Origin: Aliishimia ponticola
Lineage (GTDB): Bacteria; Pseudomonadota; Alphaproteobacteria; Rhodobacterales; Rhodobacteraceae
Direction: 5' to 3'
Length of the DNA stretch: 64,000 bases
Assembly: GCF_004803475.1 (NCBI RefSeq)
Contig: NZ_SRKY01000002.1
Location: 904,855-968,854, forward strand
Shown: in pieces, positions 35,570-46,434 of the stretch
How the letters are laid out: each line of letters starts with the position of its first letter
Numbering within the stretch: the stretch's first letter is position 1
The notes under the pieces: model-generated
Database searches by the model: none
The model's input: only the letters and a program-made list of their open reading frames with translations
Told to the model about the DNA's origin: nothing
Made by a program: the position numbers and the translations under genes

Positions 35570-36906
35570 TGGGTGAGCTTTTCGGAACAGACGGCGTTCG
35601 CGGGACCGCCAATACCGGCTTCATGACAGCCAGCAACGCGCTGAACCTTGGTGCGGCGGTGGGGCGCTATTTCGCGCGCGATGGCGGTGTGCACCGCGTG
35701 GTCATCGGCAAGGACACGCGCCTGTCGGGCTATATGTTCGAAAACGCGCTTACGGCGGGCCTGACATCTACCGGGATGAATGTGCTGTTGCTGGGGCCGG
35801 TGCCGACGCCCGCCGTGGGGCTGTTGACCCGGTCAATGCGCGCCGATCTTGGGGTGATGATCTCTGCCTCGCATAACCCGGCGATTGATAACGGGATCAA
35901 GTTTTTTGGCCCGGACGGGTTCAAGCTGTCCGACGCGGTCGAAGCCGAGATCGAAGAGCTGGTGACGCAGGGGGTGGACCCGGTCCCCGCCGCAGAGATC
36001 GGACGCGCCAAGCGGATCGACGATGGCCGCTTCCGCTATGTGGAGCGGGTCAAAAGCACCTTCCCCCGGCAGATGCGTCTGGACGGGATCAAGGTGGTCG
36101 TGGATTGCGCGCATGGGGCGGCCTATAACGTTGCGCCCACGGCGCTTTGGGAACTTGGCGCGGATGTGATTGAAATCGGCGTCAGCCCGAACGGCCACAA
36201 TATCAACCTCAATTGCGGATCGACATCGCCGCGCACGGCCGCGCAGGCGGTGCTGGCGCATGAGGCGGATGTGGGGATTTGTCTGGATGGCGACGCGGAT
36301 CGGCTGATCCTGATCGACGAAAAGGGCCAGATTGGTGATGGCGATCAGTTCATGGCGCTGATGGCTACGCGCTGGAAGGCCGAGGATCGTCTGAAAGGCG
36401 ACGCGCTTGTGGCCACGGTCATGTCCAATCTGGGGCTGGAGCGGTATCTTGAAGGCCATGGCGTCCGGTTGGAACGTACATCGGTCGGGGACCGCTATGT
36501 GGTCGAACGGATGCGCGAGGGTGGGTTCAACCTTGGCGGCGAACAATCGGGTCATATCGTGATGACCGATTACGCGACCACCGGGGATGGCCTGATGGCG
36601 GGCCTGCAATTTCTGGCAGAGATGGTGCGCAGCGGCAAACAGGCCTCCAAGCTTCTGCGCTCGTTCGAGCCGGTGCCGCAACTGCTGAAGAACGTGCGCT
36701 ATGCGGCCGGGGCATCCCCGCTTGAGGCGCAATCGGTACAGGATGCGATCAAGGCGGGCGAGGCCGAGATGGGCCAGAAGGGCCGGGTGCTGATCCGCAA
36801 GTCCGGCACAGAGCCGCTGATCCGCGTCATGGCCGAATGCGAGGACGAAGCGATGCTGGAACGGGTCGTTGACGGGATCGTGGCCGAGGTCGCAAGCGCA
36901 TCCTAA
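35569..36906 (+). CDS. glmM: phosphoglucosamine mutase
   Basis: GlmM interconverts glucosamine-6-phosphate and glucosamine-1-phosphate on the way to UDP-GlcNAc and peptidoglycan. The 445-residue product starts with [15 protein letters not shown]. It has the phosphoserine loop [20 protein letters not shown], the Mg site DGDADR and the substrate loop GEQSGH. The C-terminal phosphate-binding motif is [12 protein letters not shown]. It follows folP with a TGATG overlap; folP-glmM coupling is common in bacteria. Confidence 0.97.
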   Translation: MGELFGTDGVRGTANTGFMTASNALNLGAAVGRYFARDGGVHRVVIGKDTRLSGYMFENALTAGLTSTGMNVLLLGPVPTPAVGLLTRSMRADLGVMISASHNPAIDNGIKFFGPDGFKLSDAVEAEIEELVTQGVDPVPAAEIGRAKRIDDGRFRYVERVKSTFPRQMRLDGIKVVVDCAHGAAYNVAPTALWELGADVIEIGVSPNGHNINLNCGSTSPRTAAQAVLAHEADVGICLDGDADRLILIDEKGQIGDGDQFMALMATRWKAEDRLKGDALVATVMSNLGLERYLEGHGVRLERTSVGDRYVVERMREGGFNLGGEQSGHIVMTDYATTGDGLMAGLQFLAEMVRSGKQASKLLRSFEPVPQLLKNVRYAAGASPLEAQSVQDAIKAGEAEMGQKGRVLIRKSGTEPLIRVMAECEDEAMLERVVDGIVAEVASAS

Positions 36907-36912
36907 GCCCGT

Positions 36913-37833
36913 TCAGGCCCGCGCCCGAAACATACGGGAAAGCGCGCCATATTGGCTAAGCCCCGACCCGGCAAGGATCAGTGCCAGCGCGATGACAAGG
37001 GTGCCGGGCAGCGGCTCGTTCAGCAGCACTGCGCCCAGAACCAGCGACCAGACCGGGACTTGGAAATTTGTCAGCGACATAAAGACCGGTCCGGCGGACC
37101 GGATCACCAGAACCCGCAGCAGGCTGGCGGCGGCGGTTGGGATGAGCCCCAGAAAGGCGAGGATCATCAATCCCTTGGCCGTGGGCAGGGGCGGCGCTCC
37201 TTCGCGCAGCAGCGCCAAGGGGATGACCATGCAGGCCGCGATGATCAGCAAGATCGTTGCCAGCCCGATTGGATCGATTGATGGCAGACGGCGCATCAGC
37301 ACGGAGGAGATACCATAGCAGCAGGCGGCGCTGATGCAGGCCAGTCGTCCCGCCCATTCCAGCGCCGCGCCTATCGTGTCGAAGGCCTGACTGCCCAGCA
37401 ACAGGCAGACCCCCGCGAACCCGATGAGAAAGCCAAGGCTGCGCCGCAGGGTCATCGCTTCTCCGGGGACGAAGAAATGCGCGAGGGGCAGGACAATCAG
37501 CCCGACCGAAGCCATCGATACGCCCGCCAAGCCAGAGGTCACGAATTGCTGCCCCCATGCCAGAAGCGTGAAGGGGATCGCGGTGGAAAACGCGCCGATC
37601 GACAGCACCGCGACAATGGCACTGGGCGGGGGCGGGCTGGCAAAGAGGCGGCCGCCCACCATGCCTTGCCAGACCGCGCTCATGACCAGCGCGGCAAAGG
37701 TGATGCGGCCGGCGGCAAGCCAGAAGGGGGGAAACTCCTCCAGCGCCAGTTCGGTCACAAGGAATGTTCCGCCCCATGTCAGGCCCAGAATCCCGACCAT
37801 GGCCCAGCTTTTCCACGTGATGTCAGGTGTCAT
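36913..37833 (-). CDS. EamA/DMT-family membrane transporter
   Basis: The 306-residue product has about ten hydrophobic helices in two EamA halves. Signature parts include GLTWGGTFLVTELAL, and FQVPVWSLVLGAVLLNEPL near the end. It converges on glmM with six bases between stops and overlaps the upstream monooxygenase-like gene by eleven bases, so the two minus-strand genes form an operon. Substrate is unknown. It is a different paralogue from the transporter at 12623. Confidence 0.83.
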   Translation of the reverse strand: MTPDITWKSWAMVGILGLTWGGTFLVTELALEEFPPFWLAAGRITFAALVMSAVWQGMVGGRLFASPPPPSAIVAVLSIGAFSTAIPFTLLAWGQQFVTSGLAGVSMASVGLIVLPLAHFFVPGEAMTLRRSLGFLIGFAGVCLLLGSQAFDTIGAALEWAGRLACISAACCYGISSVLMRRLPSIDPIGLATILLIIAACMVIPLALLREGAPPLPTAKGLMILAFLGLIPTAAASLLRVLVIRSAGPVFMSLTNFQVPVWSLVLGAVLLNEPLPGTLVIALALILAGSGLSQYGALSRMFRARA

Positions 37834-38170
37834 GCAGGGCCTTGCTGTCCGCCGGTGCTTGGCTGCGATCGGTCATGCCATAATCGCGCAGAACGCCCGC
37901 CACGCGCAGGCGATAATCTGCAAAATGAATATCGCGCCCGGCGGTCTGGGCGTCCCGATGTTTGGGCACGGCGCGCCATGCTTCCAGCGCCTCTTCGCTT
38001 TCCCAGAAAGAGAGCGACAGCAGCTTGCCCGGCTCTGTCAGGCTTTCGAACCGCTCGACAGAGATGAAGCCGGGCGCTTGCGACAGCACCGCGCGCAAGC
38101 CAGCGGCGCGTTCCAGATAGGGGTCGCGATGGCCGTCCTTTGGCCATACCTCGAAAATCACTGCGATCAT
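37823..38170 (-). CDS. antibiotic biosynthesis monooxygenase (ABM)-domain protein
   Basis: The 115-residue protein has the ferredoxin-like ABM fold pattern: MIAVIFEVWPKDGHRDPYLE, then QAPGFISVERFES and LLSLSFWESEEALEAWR. Small ABM proteins act as quinol or haem-like monooxygenases or as stress-related dimers; the specific substrate cannot be told. ATG 38170 begins the beta-strand of the domain, while upstream in-frame sequence lacks any match. The end overlaps the transporter gene, indicating coupling. Confidence 0.82.
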   Translation of the reverse strand: MIAVIFEVWPKDGHRDPYLERAAGLRAVLSQAPGFISVERFESLTEPGKLLSLSFWESEEALEAWRAVPKHRDAQTAGRDIHFADYRLRVAGVLRDYGMTDRSQAPADSKALHDT

Positions 38171-38318
38171 GTTGTGGTCCCTCCCTCGTGCCAGCTTGTG
38201 CCCCGCCCGTGCGCCCCGGCGCAAGATGCGTTTTCCCGGCAATGCCAATTCGCGATCCGGCAAGCGGCGCTACAAATTAAAGTAGCATCGCCGCAGGTCC
38301 TGGATTATTGCCGGTCCC

Positions 38319-38684
38319 ATGCGATGGCGCCCTTTCACCTTGGCCGATCTGATCCTGCGATCCGCAATGATCGTGGCGCTGATCGGCATTGGCTTTGCGC
38401 ATAATTTCAAAACCTCGGCGCCGTCGCCCGAACTTGCGGCCTTTGTGGCGCTCGGCGGGTCGCTGGCGGATGTCTGCGGAGATCTGGACGGGCAGGGGCG
38501 GTCGGGATCGTCGGAATGTCAGGCCTGCCGGATTGCCGACGCGGCGGCGCTAATCGGCGGGTGCGAAGCCGTCCCGGTGGCCGTTCTGGCCTCCTTCGAA
38601 ACACTCGGTTTTGTCGCCAAACGCATCCATAACCGCACGGCGCTTGATCCCGCCCGTCTGACGCGCGCTCCGCCGCTGGTCTGA
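38319..38684 (+). CDS. DUF2946-like small membrane protein
   Basis: The 121-residue protein has one hydrophobic N-terminal segment (about 9-28) followed by a Cys-containing periplasmic part (DVCGDLDG, SSECQACRIADA, IGGCEAV). The pattern is like DUF2946 proteins found with TonB-dependent metal receptors and PepSY membrane proteins. It sits 68 bases upstream of such a PepSY gene. The paired cysteines could bind a metal. No receptor gene is present in this window. Confidence 0.65.
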   Translation: MRWRPFTLADLILRSAMIVALIGIGFAHNFKTSAPSPELAAFVALGGSLADVCGDLDGQGRSGSSECQACRIADAAALIGGCEAVPVAVLASFETLGFVAKRIHNRTALDPARLTRAPPLV

Positions 38685-38752
38685 GCTTTTTCAAAACTCA
38701 AATCAGATCGCCCGCATCTTCGCGGGCCCAAAAAGGCATGGAGCACTTACCA

Positions 38753-40135
38753 ATGACAACACAAGCAGATGCGCAGCCCGAAGGGCGCGTGAACATATTC
38801 TATTTCGCGGCATGGCGCTGGCATTTTTACGCGGGCCTCTTCGTGATTCCGTTTCTGGCCATTCTGGCGATTACCGGCATGTCGATGCTGTGGATCGCAT
38901 GGATTGACGGGCGCGATGGAGAGCGCACGCCCGTCGTGCCGCAAGACGCCCCGCTGGCCGTATCGGCGCAGGCCGAAGCCGCCGTGGCGGCGGTGCCGGA
39001 CGGGGTGCTCAAGCAATATGTCGCGCCGCGCAGCAATGACCTCGCCGCGCTGTTCCGTGTGGATGCAGATGGCGATGCGGTCATGGTCGCGGTCGATCCC
39101 TATACCGCGCAGGTGATCGAGACCTTCCCGCGCCGCAGCGGGTGGTATGATTTCTTCGACGGAATTCACAGCGACCTTATGCTGGGCGTGACCGGCGACC
39201 GGATATTGGAAACCGCCGCGTCATTGAGCCTCGTTCTGGTGGCGACCGGGCTTTACATGTGGTGGCCGCGCGAAAAGGGCTGGCGCGGCGCGCTGGTGCC
39301 CAGCCTTGGCCGGGGACGGGCGCTGTGGAAATCCCTGCACGGGGTCGTCGGCATCTGGGTCTCCGCCATTCTGGTGTTTTTCCTGATCTCCGGGTTGAGC
39401 TGGGCCGGGATTTGGGGCGGCAAGATGGTGCAGGCCTGGAGCCAGTTCCCGGCGGCGAAATGGGACAATGTCCCGCTGTCCGATGTGACCCATGCCAGCA
39501 TGAACCACCATCGGCGTGAGGTGCCTTGGGCGATTGAGCAAACGCCAATGCCCGCATCCGGCAGCGCGGCAGGGCAGGCCGGAGTGACGGGGGCTGTGAC
39601 CATCGATACGATCGACGCCTTGGCGCGGCAGATCGGGTTCCAAGGGCGGTATCAGCTGACCCTGCCACGCGGCGAGACCGGGGTTTGGACGGTAAACCGC
39701 GATTCCATGAATACCGATAGCGTCGATCCGACCTCGGACCGGACGGTGCATGTGGATCAGTTCACCGGCAATGTGCTGGCAGAGGTGCGTTACGCCGATT
39801 ATTCGATTTATGGTAAGGCGATGGCGGTCGGGATCGCGCTGCATATGGGCACCTTGGGGCTGTGGAGCGTGCTGGCCAACACGGCTGTGTGTCTTGCGGT
39901 GCTGTTCCTGTGCGCCAGTTCCATCGTGCTGTGGTGGAAGCGGCGCCCGGCCAAGGCAGGCCGTCTTGCTGCGCCGCCGATGCCGAAAGAGCTGCCGCTG
40001 TGGCAGGGCGCTGTGCTGGTCGGGCTTGGTGTGTCGATGGCCTTTCCCATGGCCGGTCTGGCGCTGCTGTCTGCGCTGGCGCTGGATCTGTTCATCCTGT
40101 CGCGACTTCCCAAGCTGCGCTACAGCCTGACGTAA
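38753..40135 (+). CDS. PepSY-associated transmembrane protein (putative iron/flavin reductase type)
   Basis: The 460-residue inner-membrane protein has about four to five membrane helices: after WRWHFYAGLFVIPFLAILA, around 155-175, 205-230, and two at the C-terminus. A PepSY-like periplasmic region lies between. Conserved histidines in WRWHFYAG, DFFDGIHSDLM, KSLHGVVG and IALHMGTLG could ligate haem, as in membrane iron-siderophore reductases. ATG 38753 has GGAG nine bases upstream; ATG 38738 is only one or two bases from its purine run. Partners are a DUF2946 gene upstream and nothing downstream. Confidence 0.78.
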   Translation: MTTQADAQPEGRVNIFYFAAWRWHFYAGLFVIPFLAILAITGMSMLWIAWIDGRDGERTPVVPQDAPLAVSAQAEAAVAAVPDGVLKQYVAPRSNDLAALFRVDADGDAVMVAVDPYTAQVIETFPRRSGWYDFFDGIHSDLMLGVTGDRILETAASLSLVLVATGLYMWWPREKGWRGALVPSLGRGRALWKSLHGVVGIWVSAILVFFLISGLSWAGIWGGKMVQAWSQFPAAKWDNVPLSDVTHASMNHHRREVPWAIEQTPMPASGSAAGQAGVTGAVTIDTIDALARQIGFQGRYQLTLPRGETGVWTVNRDSMNTDSVDPTSDRTVHVDQFTGNVLAEVRYADYSIYGKAMAVGIALHMGTLGLWSVLANTAVCLAVLFLCASSIVLWWKRRPAKAGRLAAPPMPKELPLWQGAVLVGLGVSMAFPMAGLALLSALALDLFILSRLPKLRYSLT

Positions 40136-40163
40136 GGGGCGCGGGCGGCGCAGTATGTGCCAC

Positions 40164-40193
40164 GAAAAAGGGGCGTCCGAAACCGGGCGCCCC
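40164..40193 (-). terminator. intrinsic terminator of ilvC
   Basis: On the minus strand a ten-base-pair stem (arms 40184-40193 and 40170-40179) with a four-base loop is followed by five T (complement of 40165-40169), 24 bases after the ilvC stop. Confidence 0.85.
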
Positions 40194-40217
40194 AATCTGG
40201 TTCAAGACTTGTCGGCC

Positions 40218-41825
<1,608 letters not shown>

Positions 41826-41829
<4 letters not shown>

Positions 41830-42287
41830 TCCCGTTGGATGAGGTCGACCGGGCGTTGATCGCGGCCTTGGCACGGGACGCGACACAGAGTGCGAGCGCG
41901 CTGGGGCGGGAATTTGGGCTGTCTCAGCCCGCGACATGGCGGCGCATTCAGCGATTGCGTGAAGCCGGTGTTCTTGTGCGCAAGCGGCTGCGATTGGCGC
42001 CTGACAAGCTGGGTTTCGGCGTCACGGTCTTTCTGGGTGTGAAACTGGCGACCAAGGGGCGGGTCAGTCTGGAGGATTTCGAGCGGGCGGTGACCGGGAT
42101 CCCGGAAGTGCAGACGGTCGAGCATGTCTTGGGGCTTTATGATTACCGGCTGCGTGTTGTGGCGCGGGATCTGGCCGATTTCGAGCGGGTCTTGCGGCGC
42201 CGGATCATGACCTTGCCCGGGGCGGGGGCGGTCGAGGCGAATGTGCTTTTGTCGGAAGAAAGACTGTCCGGCCCCCTGGCGGATTAA
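41826..42287 (+). CDS. Lrp/AsnC-family transcription regulator, second copy
   Basis: The 153-residue paralogue has a helix-turn-helix (ASALGREFGLSQPATWRRIQ) and an RAM domain (about 60-140) containing VQTVEHVLGLYDYRLRVVA. Its sequence differs clearly from the preceding protein, so this is not a recent duplication. The overlap with the first gene argues for equimolar production and possibly hetero-oligomers. The following GGDEF gene begins 36 bases later. Confidence 0.87.
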
Positions 42288-42322
42288 CGTGCGTTTCAAC
42301 GTTCTGCGCTACAGCGTCCTTT

Positions 42323-43069
42323 ATGATGAGGATTGCCATCAATGATCGGTCGGACGTCACCCGCCTGTCGCTGCTGCTGACAGTGGCGGCGTTGGTGTTC
42401 GTCACGGTCGTATCATTGACGATCTATCCCCGGTCGCTGTGGCTTTGGCAGATCGCGGTAAGCTGGCCGCTGACCACCTTGATCACCTTCACGACCACGC
42501 GGATGATCAGTTTGCAGCTTCTCGAGATCGGGCGATTGAATGCGGAATTGCATCGGTTGGTAAGCCGTGATCGGTTGACGAATGTCGCCACGCGCGATGC
42601 CTTTTTCAATCGTCTGGCCGAACGGCAGCACAGTGCCGGTATCGCGTTGATGGTGGACATCGACTTTTTCAAGAAGGTCAATGACAGCCATGGGCATCTC
42701 GCCGGGGACGCGGTTATCGCGCATGTGGCGACCATGCTGGGCCAAGAGGTGCGGGTGCGCGATATCGTCTGCAGATTCGGCGGCGAAGAGTTTCTGGTAT
42801 ACCTTGATGGTGTGGATGAACCGACGGCAGAGCTTGTGGCGGAGCGGGTGCGGGCCCGCGTCGCACGGTCGGAGATCACGGCTGAAGGGCGTTCGATCTG
42901 GGTGACGGTTTCGATTGGAGTGTCGCGGAAATTACCGGTGAGCGATATCCAACAGGCTGTCCGGCAGGCGGATGCGGCGCTTTACCGGGCGAAGGCAGCG
43001 GGCCGGGACTGCGTGATTCTGACACCTGCGGAAATTTCCACATTGGACATCCGCCCGAAAGCGTCCTGA
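42323..43069 (+). CDS. diguanylate cyclase (GGDEF)
   Basis: The 248-residue protein synthesises cyclic di-GMP. Two N-terminal membrane helices (about 14-34 and 40-62) are followed by a short linker and a GGDEF domain (about 85-240). The active-site signature is FGGEEF, and VDIDFFKKVNDSHGHLAGD is the typical metal/substrate segment. RVRD lies exactly five residues before GGEEF, forming an RxxD inhibitory site, so product feedback is expected. No sensor domain other than the membrane part is visible. Confidence 0.92.
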   Translation: MMRIAINDRSDVTRLSLLLTVAALVFVTVVSLTIYPRSLWLWQIAVSWPLTTLITFTTTRMISLQLLEIGRLNAELHRLVSRDRLTNVATRDAFFNRLAERQHSAGIALMVDIDFFKKVNDSHGHLAGDAVIAHVATMLGQEVRVRDIVCRFGGEEFLVYLDGVDEPTAELVAERVRARVARSEITAEGRSIWVTVSIGVSRKLPVSDIQQAVRQADAALYRAKAAGRDCVILTPAEISTLDIRPKAS

Positions 43070-43225
43070 CGGGGGCATCGGTGACCATAGGGCGCGCAAA
43101 GGACGCCGGGGGCGACAAGCCATGGCGCGCGCGGCGATCCACCGCGCTGGTCCGGGCAAGAACCTTTTGTGCGTCCTGGCAGAACCGCGTAAAGCGGGCG
43201 CAGATCAGTAGAGGAGGCGCGCGAC

Positions 43226-44353
43226 ATGGCGGCACTATTGGACAATATCGATCCCGACGGGCTTGAGGAATTCTCGGTCGTGTTCACGGACCGCTCTTTG
43301 AACCACATGAGCGGGGCGTTTCAGGCCGTGATGCGCGACATTCACGAAATGCTGTGTGAGGTGTACGGCGCGGAGGGGGCGGTGATCGTTCCGGGCGGCG
43401 GAACTTTCGGCATGGAAGCGGTCGCGCGGCAATTTGCACGGGATCGCAAGGTTCTGGTCGTGCGCAATGGCTGGTTTTCCTATCGCTGGAGCCAGATCAT
43501 CGAAAGCGGGGATCTGACTGCGGAAGCCACCGTCATGAAGGCGCGCCAGACGGGCAATTCCTCGACCTCTCCCTTCGCGCCCGCGCCGATCGACGAGGTT
43601 GTGGCGGAAATCAAAACGCGCAAGCCGGACGTGGTCTTTGCCCCGCATGTGGAAACGTCGGCGGGCGTGATCTTGCCGGACGATTACATTCAGCAGATGG
43701 CTGCGGCCGCGCATGAGGTCGGTGCCTTGACGGTGCTGGACTGCATCGCATCGGGCTGTGTCTGGGTGGATATGCGCGCACTTGGCGTCGATGTTCTGAT
43801 CTCTGCGCCCCAGAAGGGGTGGAGCGCGTCGCCCTGCGCCGGGCTGGTCATGTTGTCGGCCAAGGCCTTGGCGCGGTTGGAGGAAACGACTTCGGACAGC
43901 TTTGCTGCGGACCTCAAGAAATGGCGTCAGATCATGCAGGCCTATCTGGATGGCGGCCATGCCTATCATGCGACCATGCCGACCGATGCGCTGCGCGATT
44001 TTCGGGACACCATGCTGGAAACCCGCGCCTATGGCTTTGACAAGTTGCGGGATGCACAATGGGCGCTGGGCCGCGCGGTGCGGGAGATGATGGCGCAGAA
44101 AGGTCTGCAATCTGTTGCCGCTGATGGTTTCGGTGCGCCGGGCGTGGTCGTCAGCTATACCTCTGATCCCGATGTGCAAAACGGCAAGAAATTCGCCGCC
44201 CAAGGGATGCAGATCGCTGCCGGTGTGCCGCTGGCCTGCGATGAGCCTGCCGATTTCCGCACGTTCCGGATTGGGTTGTTCGGTCTGGACAAGCTTTATG
44301 ATGTCGACGGCACCGTCGCGCGGCTGCGCAAGACCGTCGACAAGGTCCTGTAA
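43226..44353 (+). CDS. class V aminotransferase (alanine/serine-glyoxylate type)
   Basis: The 375-residue PLP enzyme belongs to the aminotransferase V family. The glycine-rich region VIVPGGGTFGMEAVARQF is near the N-terminus. The PLP aspartate region (TVLDCIASGCVWVD) and the PLP lysine in ISAPQKGWSASP follow. Family members transfer the amino group from serine or alanine to glyoxylate. Exact substrate specificity is uncertain. It has a GGAGG element upstream (about 43212) and stands alone, with a 156-base gap before it; the convergent hydroxylase gene ends 13 bases downstream. Confidence 0.88.
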   Translation: MAALLDNIDPDGLEEFSVVFTDRSLNHMSGAFQAVMRDIHEMLCEVYGAEGAVIVPGGGTFGMEAVARQFARDRKVLVVRNGWFSYRWSQIIESGDLTAEATVMKARQTGNSSTSPFAPAPIDEVVAEIKTRKPDVVFAPHVETSAGVILPDDYIQQMAAAAHEVGALTVLDCIASGCVWVDMRALGVDVLISAPQKGWSASPCAGLVMLSAKALARLEETTSDSFAADLKKWRQIMQAYLDGGHAYHATMPTDALRDFRDTMLETRAYGFDKLRDAQWALGRAVREMMAQKGLQSVAADGFGAPGVVVSYTSDPDVQNGKKFAAQGMQIAAGVPLACDEPADFRTFRIGLFGLDKLYDVDGTVARLRKTVDKVL

Positions 44354-44365
44354 TCCGGCGCGGTT

Positions 44366-45559
44366 TTACCGAACGCCCAGCCCCATCTGCATCAGCATTC
44401 GGCGGATGGGGGGCAGGCCATAGATCGCTTGCAGCCCCGCCGCGCGGGTGTCGCGCAGGGGCTGACTGGCCGCCTGGCTGGCGCGGTTCAGCATGTCTAT
44501 CCCCGTCACGCGCAGGCTAATATCGCGGTGCCGGGCGGCGTGATACGCATCTAGCATCACCATGTCGCCCAGCCCATCCGGGCGTTCCTGGGCAAGGTCC
44601 AGAAGGCAATCCAGATCGCGCAGGGACATGTTGAGCCCCTGTGCGCCAATCGGCGGCACCACATGGGCGGCCTCGGCCATAAGTGCGAGCCGTTCGCCCG
44701 ACATACGCTCTGCCTGCTGCGAGATGATCGGCCAAACCGTCCGGCGCGAGGCGAGTGTCAGCGGCCCGAACAGATGACAAGAGCGTTCCGACATGGCGGT
44801 TTCGAACGCGGATTGTTCCATATGCGCAAGCTCTTGCGCACGCGGGCCGTCTTCCATCCAGACCACGGCGGAAGAGGGGCGTCCGTCGAAATCGGGCAGG
44901 GGCACCAGTGTGAATGGCCCGCCGGAGCGGTGAATCTCGGTCGAGACATTTTCATGCGGAATCGGGTGCGTGACCGCGAAGGCCAGCGCCTTCTGGCCAT
45001 AGCGTTTGGTGCGCACGCCGATCCCGGCAGCCTCGCGCATCGGAGAGCCGCGCCCATCGGCGGCGATCACCAGCTTGGCGGTGATCCGGCTGCCATCGGT
45101 CAGGCTGACGCGGGCCTCTGCCGTGCGGGTGAACAGCCGTGTGGTGGCGACACCGGGGCGAAAATCAACGTTCTCCAACGTGCGAAGGCGGCCCAGCAAT
45201 TCGCGCCGCAGCAGCCAGTTGGGGAAATTCCAGCCGAAGGGCAGGTCAGACAAGTCAGCGGCCTTGAAGTCATGTGTCACGCGCGGCTGTGCGATTTCGC
45301 CGCCCGCATCGACGATCCGCATCACCTCAAGCGGCATGCCGTGCGGTTCCAGATCCTGCCAAATGCCCGCCGCGCTCAAAACATCGCGGGCCGGTTGCAG
45401 CAGCGCGGTGGTCCGCAAATCCGCGCCTTCCACGTCGCGCTCTGTCACCGGGGGGGTGGGATCGACGCAAACAACGGAAAACCCGGCATTGCCGAAGGCG
45501 GCTGCTGCGCAAAGCCCGGCGATACCGCCGCCGGAGATCAGGATGTCGGTATGTGTCAT
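44366..45559 (-). CDS. UbiH/COQ6-family FAD hydroxylase
   Basis: The 397-residue protein is an aromatic-ring flavin monooxygenase of the ubiquinone-synthesis type. The FAD-binding motif ILISGGGIAGLCAAAAFG is at the start. The second signature VIAADGRGSPMREAAG and the third motif AEAAHVVPPIGAQGLNMSL are in order. Alphaproteobacteria use one or two such enzymes (UbiL/UbiH-like) for several ring positions; which carbon this one modifies is not decidable here. It ends opposite the aminotransferase. The HAD nucleotidase gene lies 60 bases upstream on the same strand. Confidence 0.87.
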   Translation of the reverse strand: MTHTDILISGGGIAGLCAAAAFGNAGFSVVCVDPTPPVTERDVEGADLRTTALLQPARDVLSAAGIWQDLEPHGMPLEVMRIVDAGGEIAQPRVTHDFKAADLSDLPFGWNFPNWLLRRELLGRLRTLENVDFRPGVATTRLFTRTAEARVSLTDGSRITAKLVIAADGRGSPMREAAGIGVRTKRYGQKALAFAVTHPIPHENVSTEIHRSGGPFTLVPLPDFDGRPSSAVVWMEDGPRAQELAHMEQSAFETAMSERSCHLFGPLTLASRRTVWPIISQQAERMSGERLALMAEAAHVVPPIGAQGLNMSLRDLDCLLDLAQERPDGLGDMVMLDAYHAARHRDISLRVTGIDMLNRASQAASQPLRDTRAAGLQAIYGLPPIRRMLMQMGLGVR

Positions 45560-45619
45560 GCGTCCAAAGCTAGGGCCGGGCTGGCCATGTTTCCAAGCGG
45601 CATCGTGTCACGCGGGGGA

Positions 45620-46270
45620 TTACCTGTCGGTGAGCAGGCGCAGGAAATAGGCCAGATCGTCGGTATGGTGGTGAATATGATCCGCAGGGCTGGGCGCTTC
45701 GGCCACATGGACGGTGCGCATCCCCAGCGCGTGAGGCACGGCCAGATTGCGTGGGTCGTCTTCGAACATGGCGGCACGTTCGGGGACAAGCCCATCCTGT
45801 TCGAAGACTTTGGCGAAAGCGCCGGCTTCGGGTTTGGGCAGGAAATCGGCGTGCTCCACCCCATAGATCGCGTCGAACTGGCCTGACAGCCCCCGCGCGG
45901 CGATGACCTTTTCCGCATAGGGCGCACAACCATTGGTGTAGACGATCTTGCGCCCCGGCAGTGCCGCGATACGGGCGGCCAGATCGGCATCGGGGGTCAG
46001 CGTGTCGAAAGAGATGTCATGCACTTCTGTCAGATAGGGCGCGGGGTCGACATCATGTTCGCGCATCAGCCCGGCCAGCGTCGTGCCGTAGCTTGCCCAG
46101 TAATGTTTGCGCAGCCGGTCCGCTTCGGGCCGGTCCACACCGGTGGCGTTCATCACGAACTGCGTCATGCGCACTTCGATCTGGTCGAAAAGACGCGCCG
46201 ACGGCGGGTACAGCGTGTTGTCGAGGTCGAACACCCAAGTGTCGACATGGGAAAAGGCGTCGCGTGGCAT
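45620..46270 (-). CDS. HAD-family pyrimidine 5'-nucleotidase
   Basis: The 216-residue protein is a HAD phosphatase with DLDNTLYPP (motif I, nucleophile Asp), IVYTNG (motif II) and MFEDDPRN (motif IV). This matches the SDT1-like pyrimidine nucleotidase group. The Lys of motif III is in FLPKPEAG. ATG 46270 is the start of the domain; an upstream extension of 25 residues has no homology. It is divergent from the GntR gene. Confidence 0.88.
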   Translation of the reverse strand: MPRDAFSHVDTWVFDLDNTLYPPSARLFDQIEVRMTQFVMNATGVDRPEADRLRKHYWASYGTTLAGLMREHDVDPAPYLTEVHDISFDTLTPDADLAARIAALPGRKIVYTNGCAPYAEKVIAARGLSGQFDAIYGVEHADFLPKPEAGAFAKVFEQDGLVPERAAMFEDDPRNLAVPHALGMRTVHVAEAPSPADHIHHHTDDLAYFLRLLTDR

Positions 46271-46434
46271 GGGGCCGGGATACTGCGGCGCGATCTGCGG
46301 GACAAGGGGGCAGGCAAATCGTGCAACGCATGGGCGCGGGGACAAGGGGCCGCAGGCTTAACGCTTGCTCTTTGCGCGGCGGGGTCGGTAAGGTGCCGGG
46401 ATCAAACCGCCGATGGAGAGGGAGGCGACCTTCA

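Noticed and set aside
38710-38727. Hairpin GCCCGC/GCGGGC before the PepSY gene as a terminator
   Set aside because: It is followed by A, not T, on the coding strand and lies within a probable operon. A six-base-pair stem alone is weak evidence.
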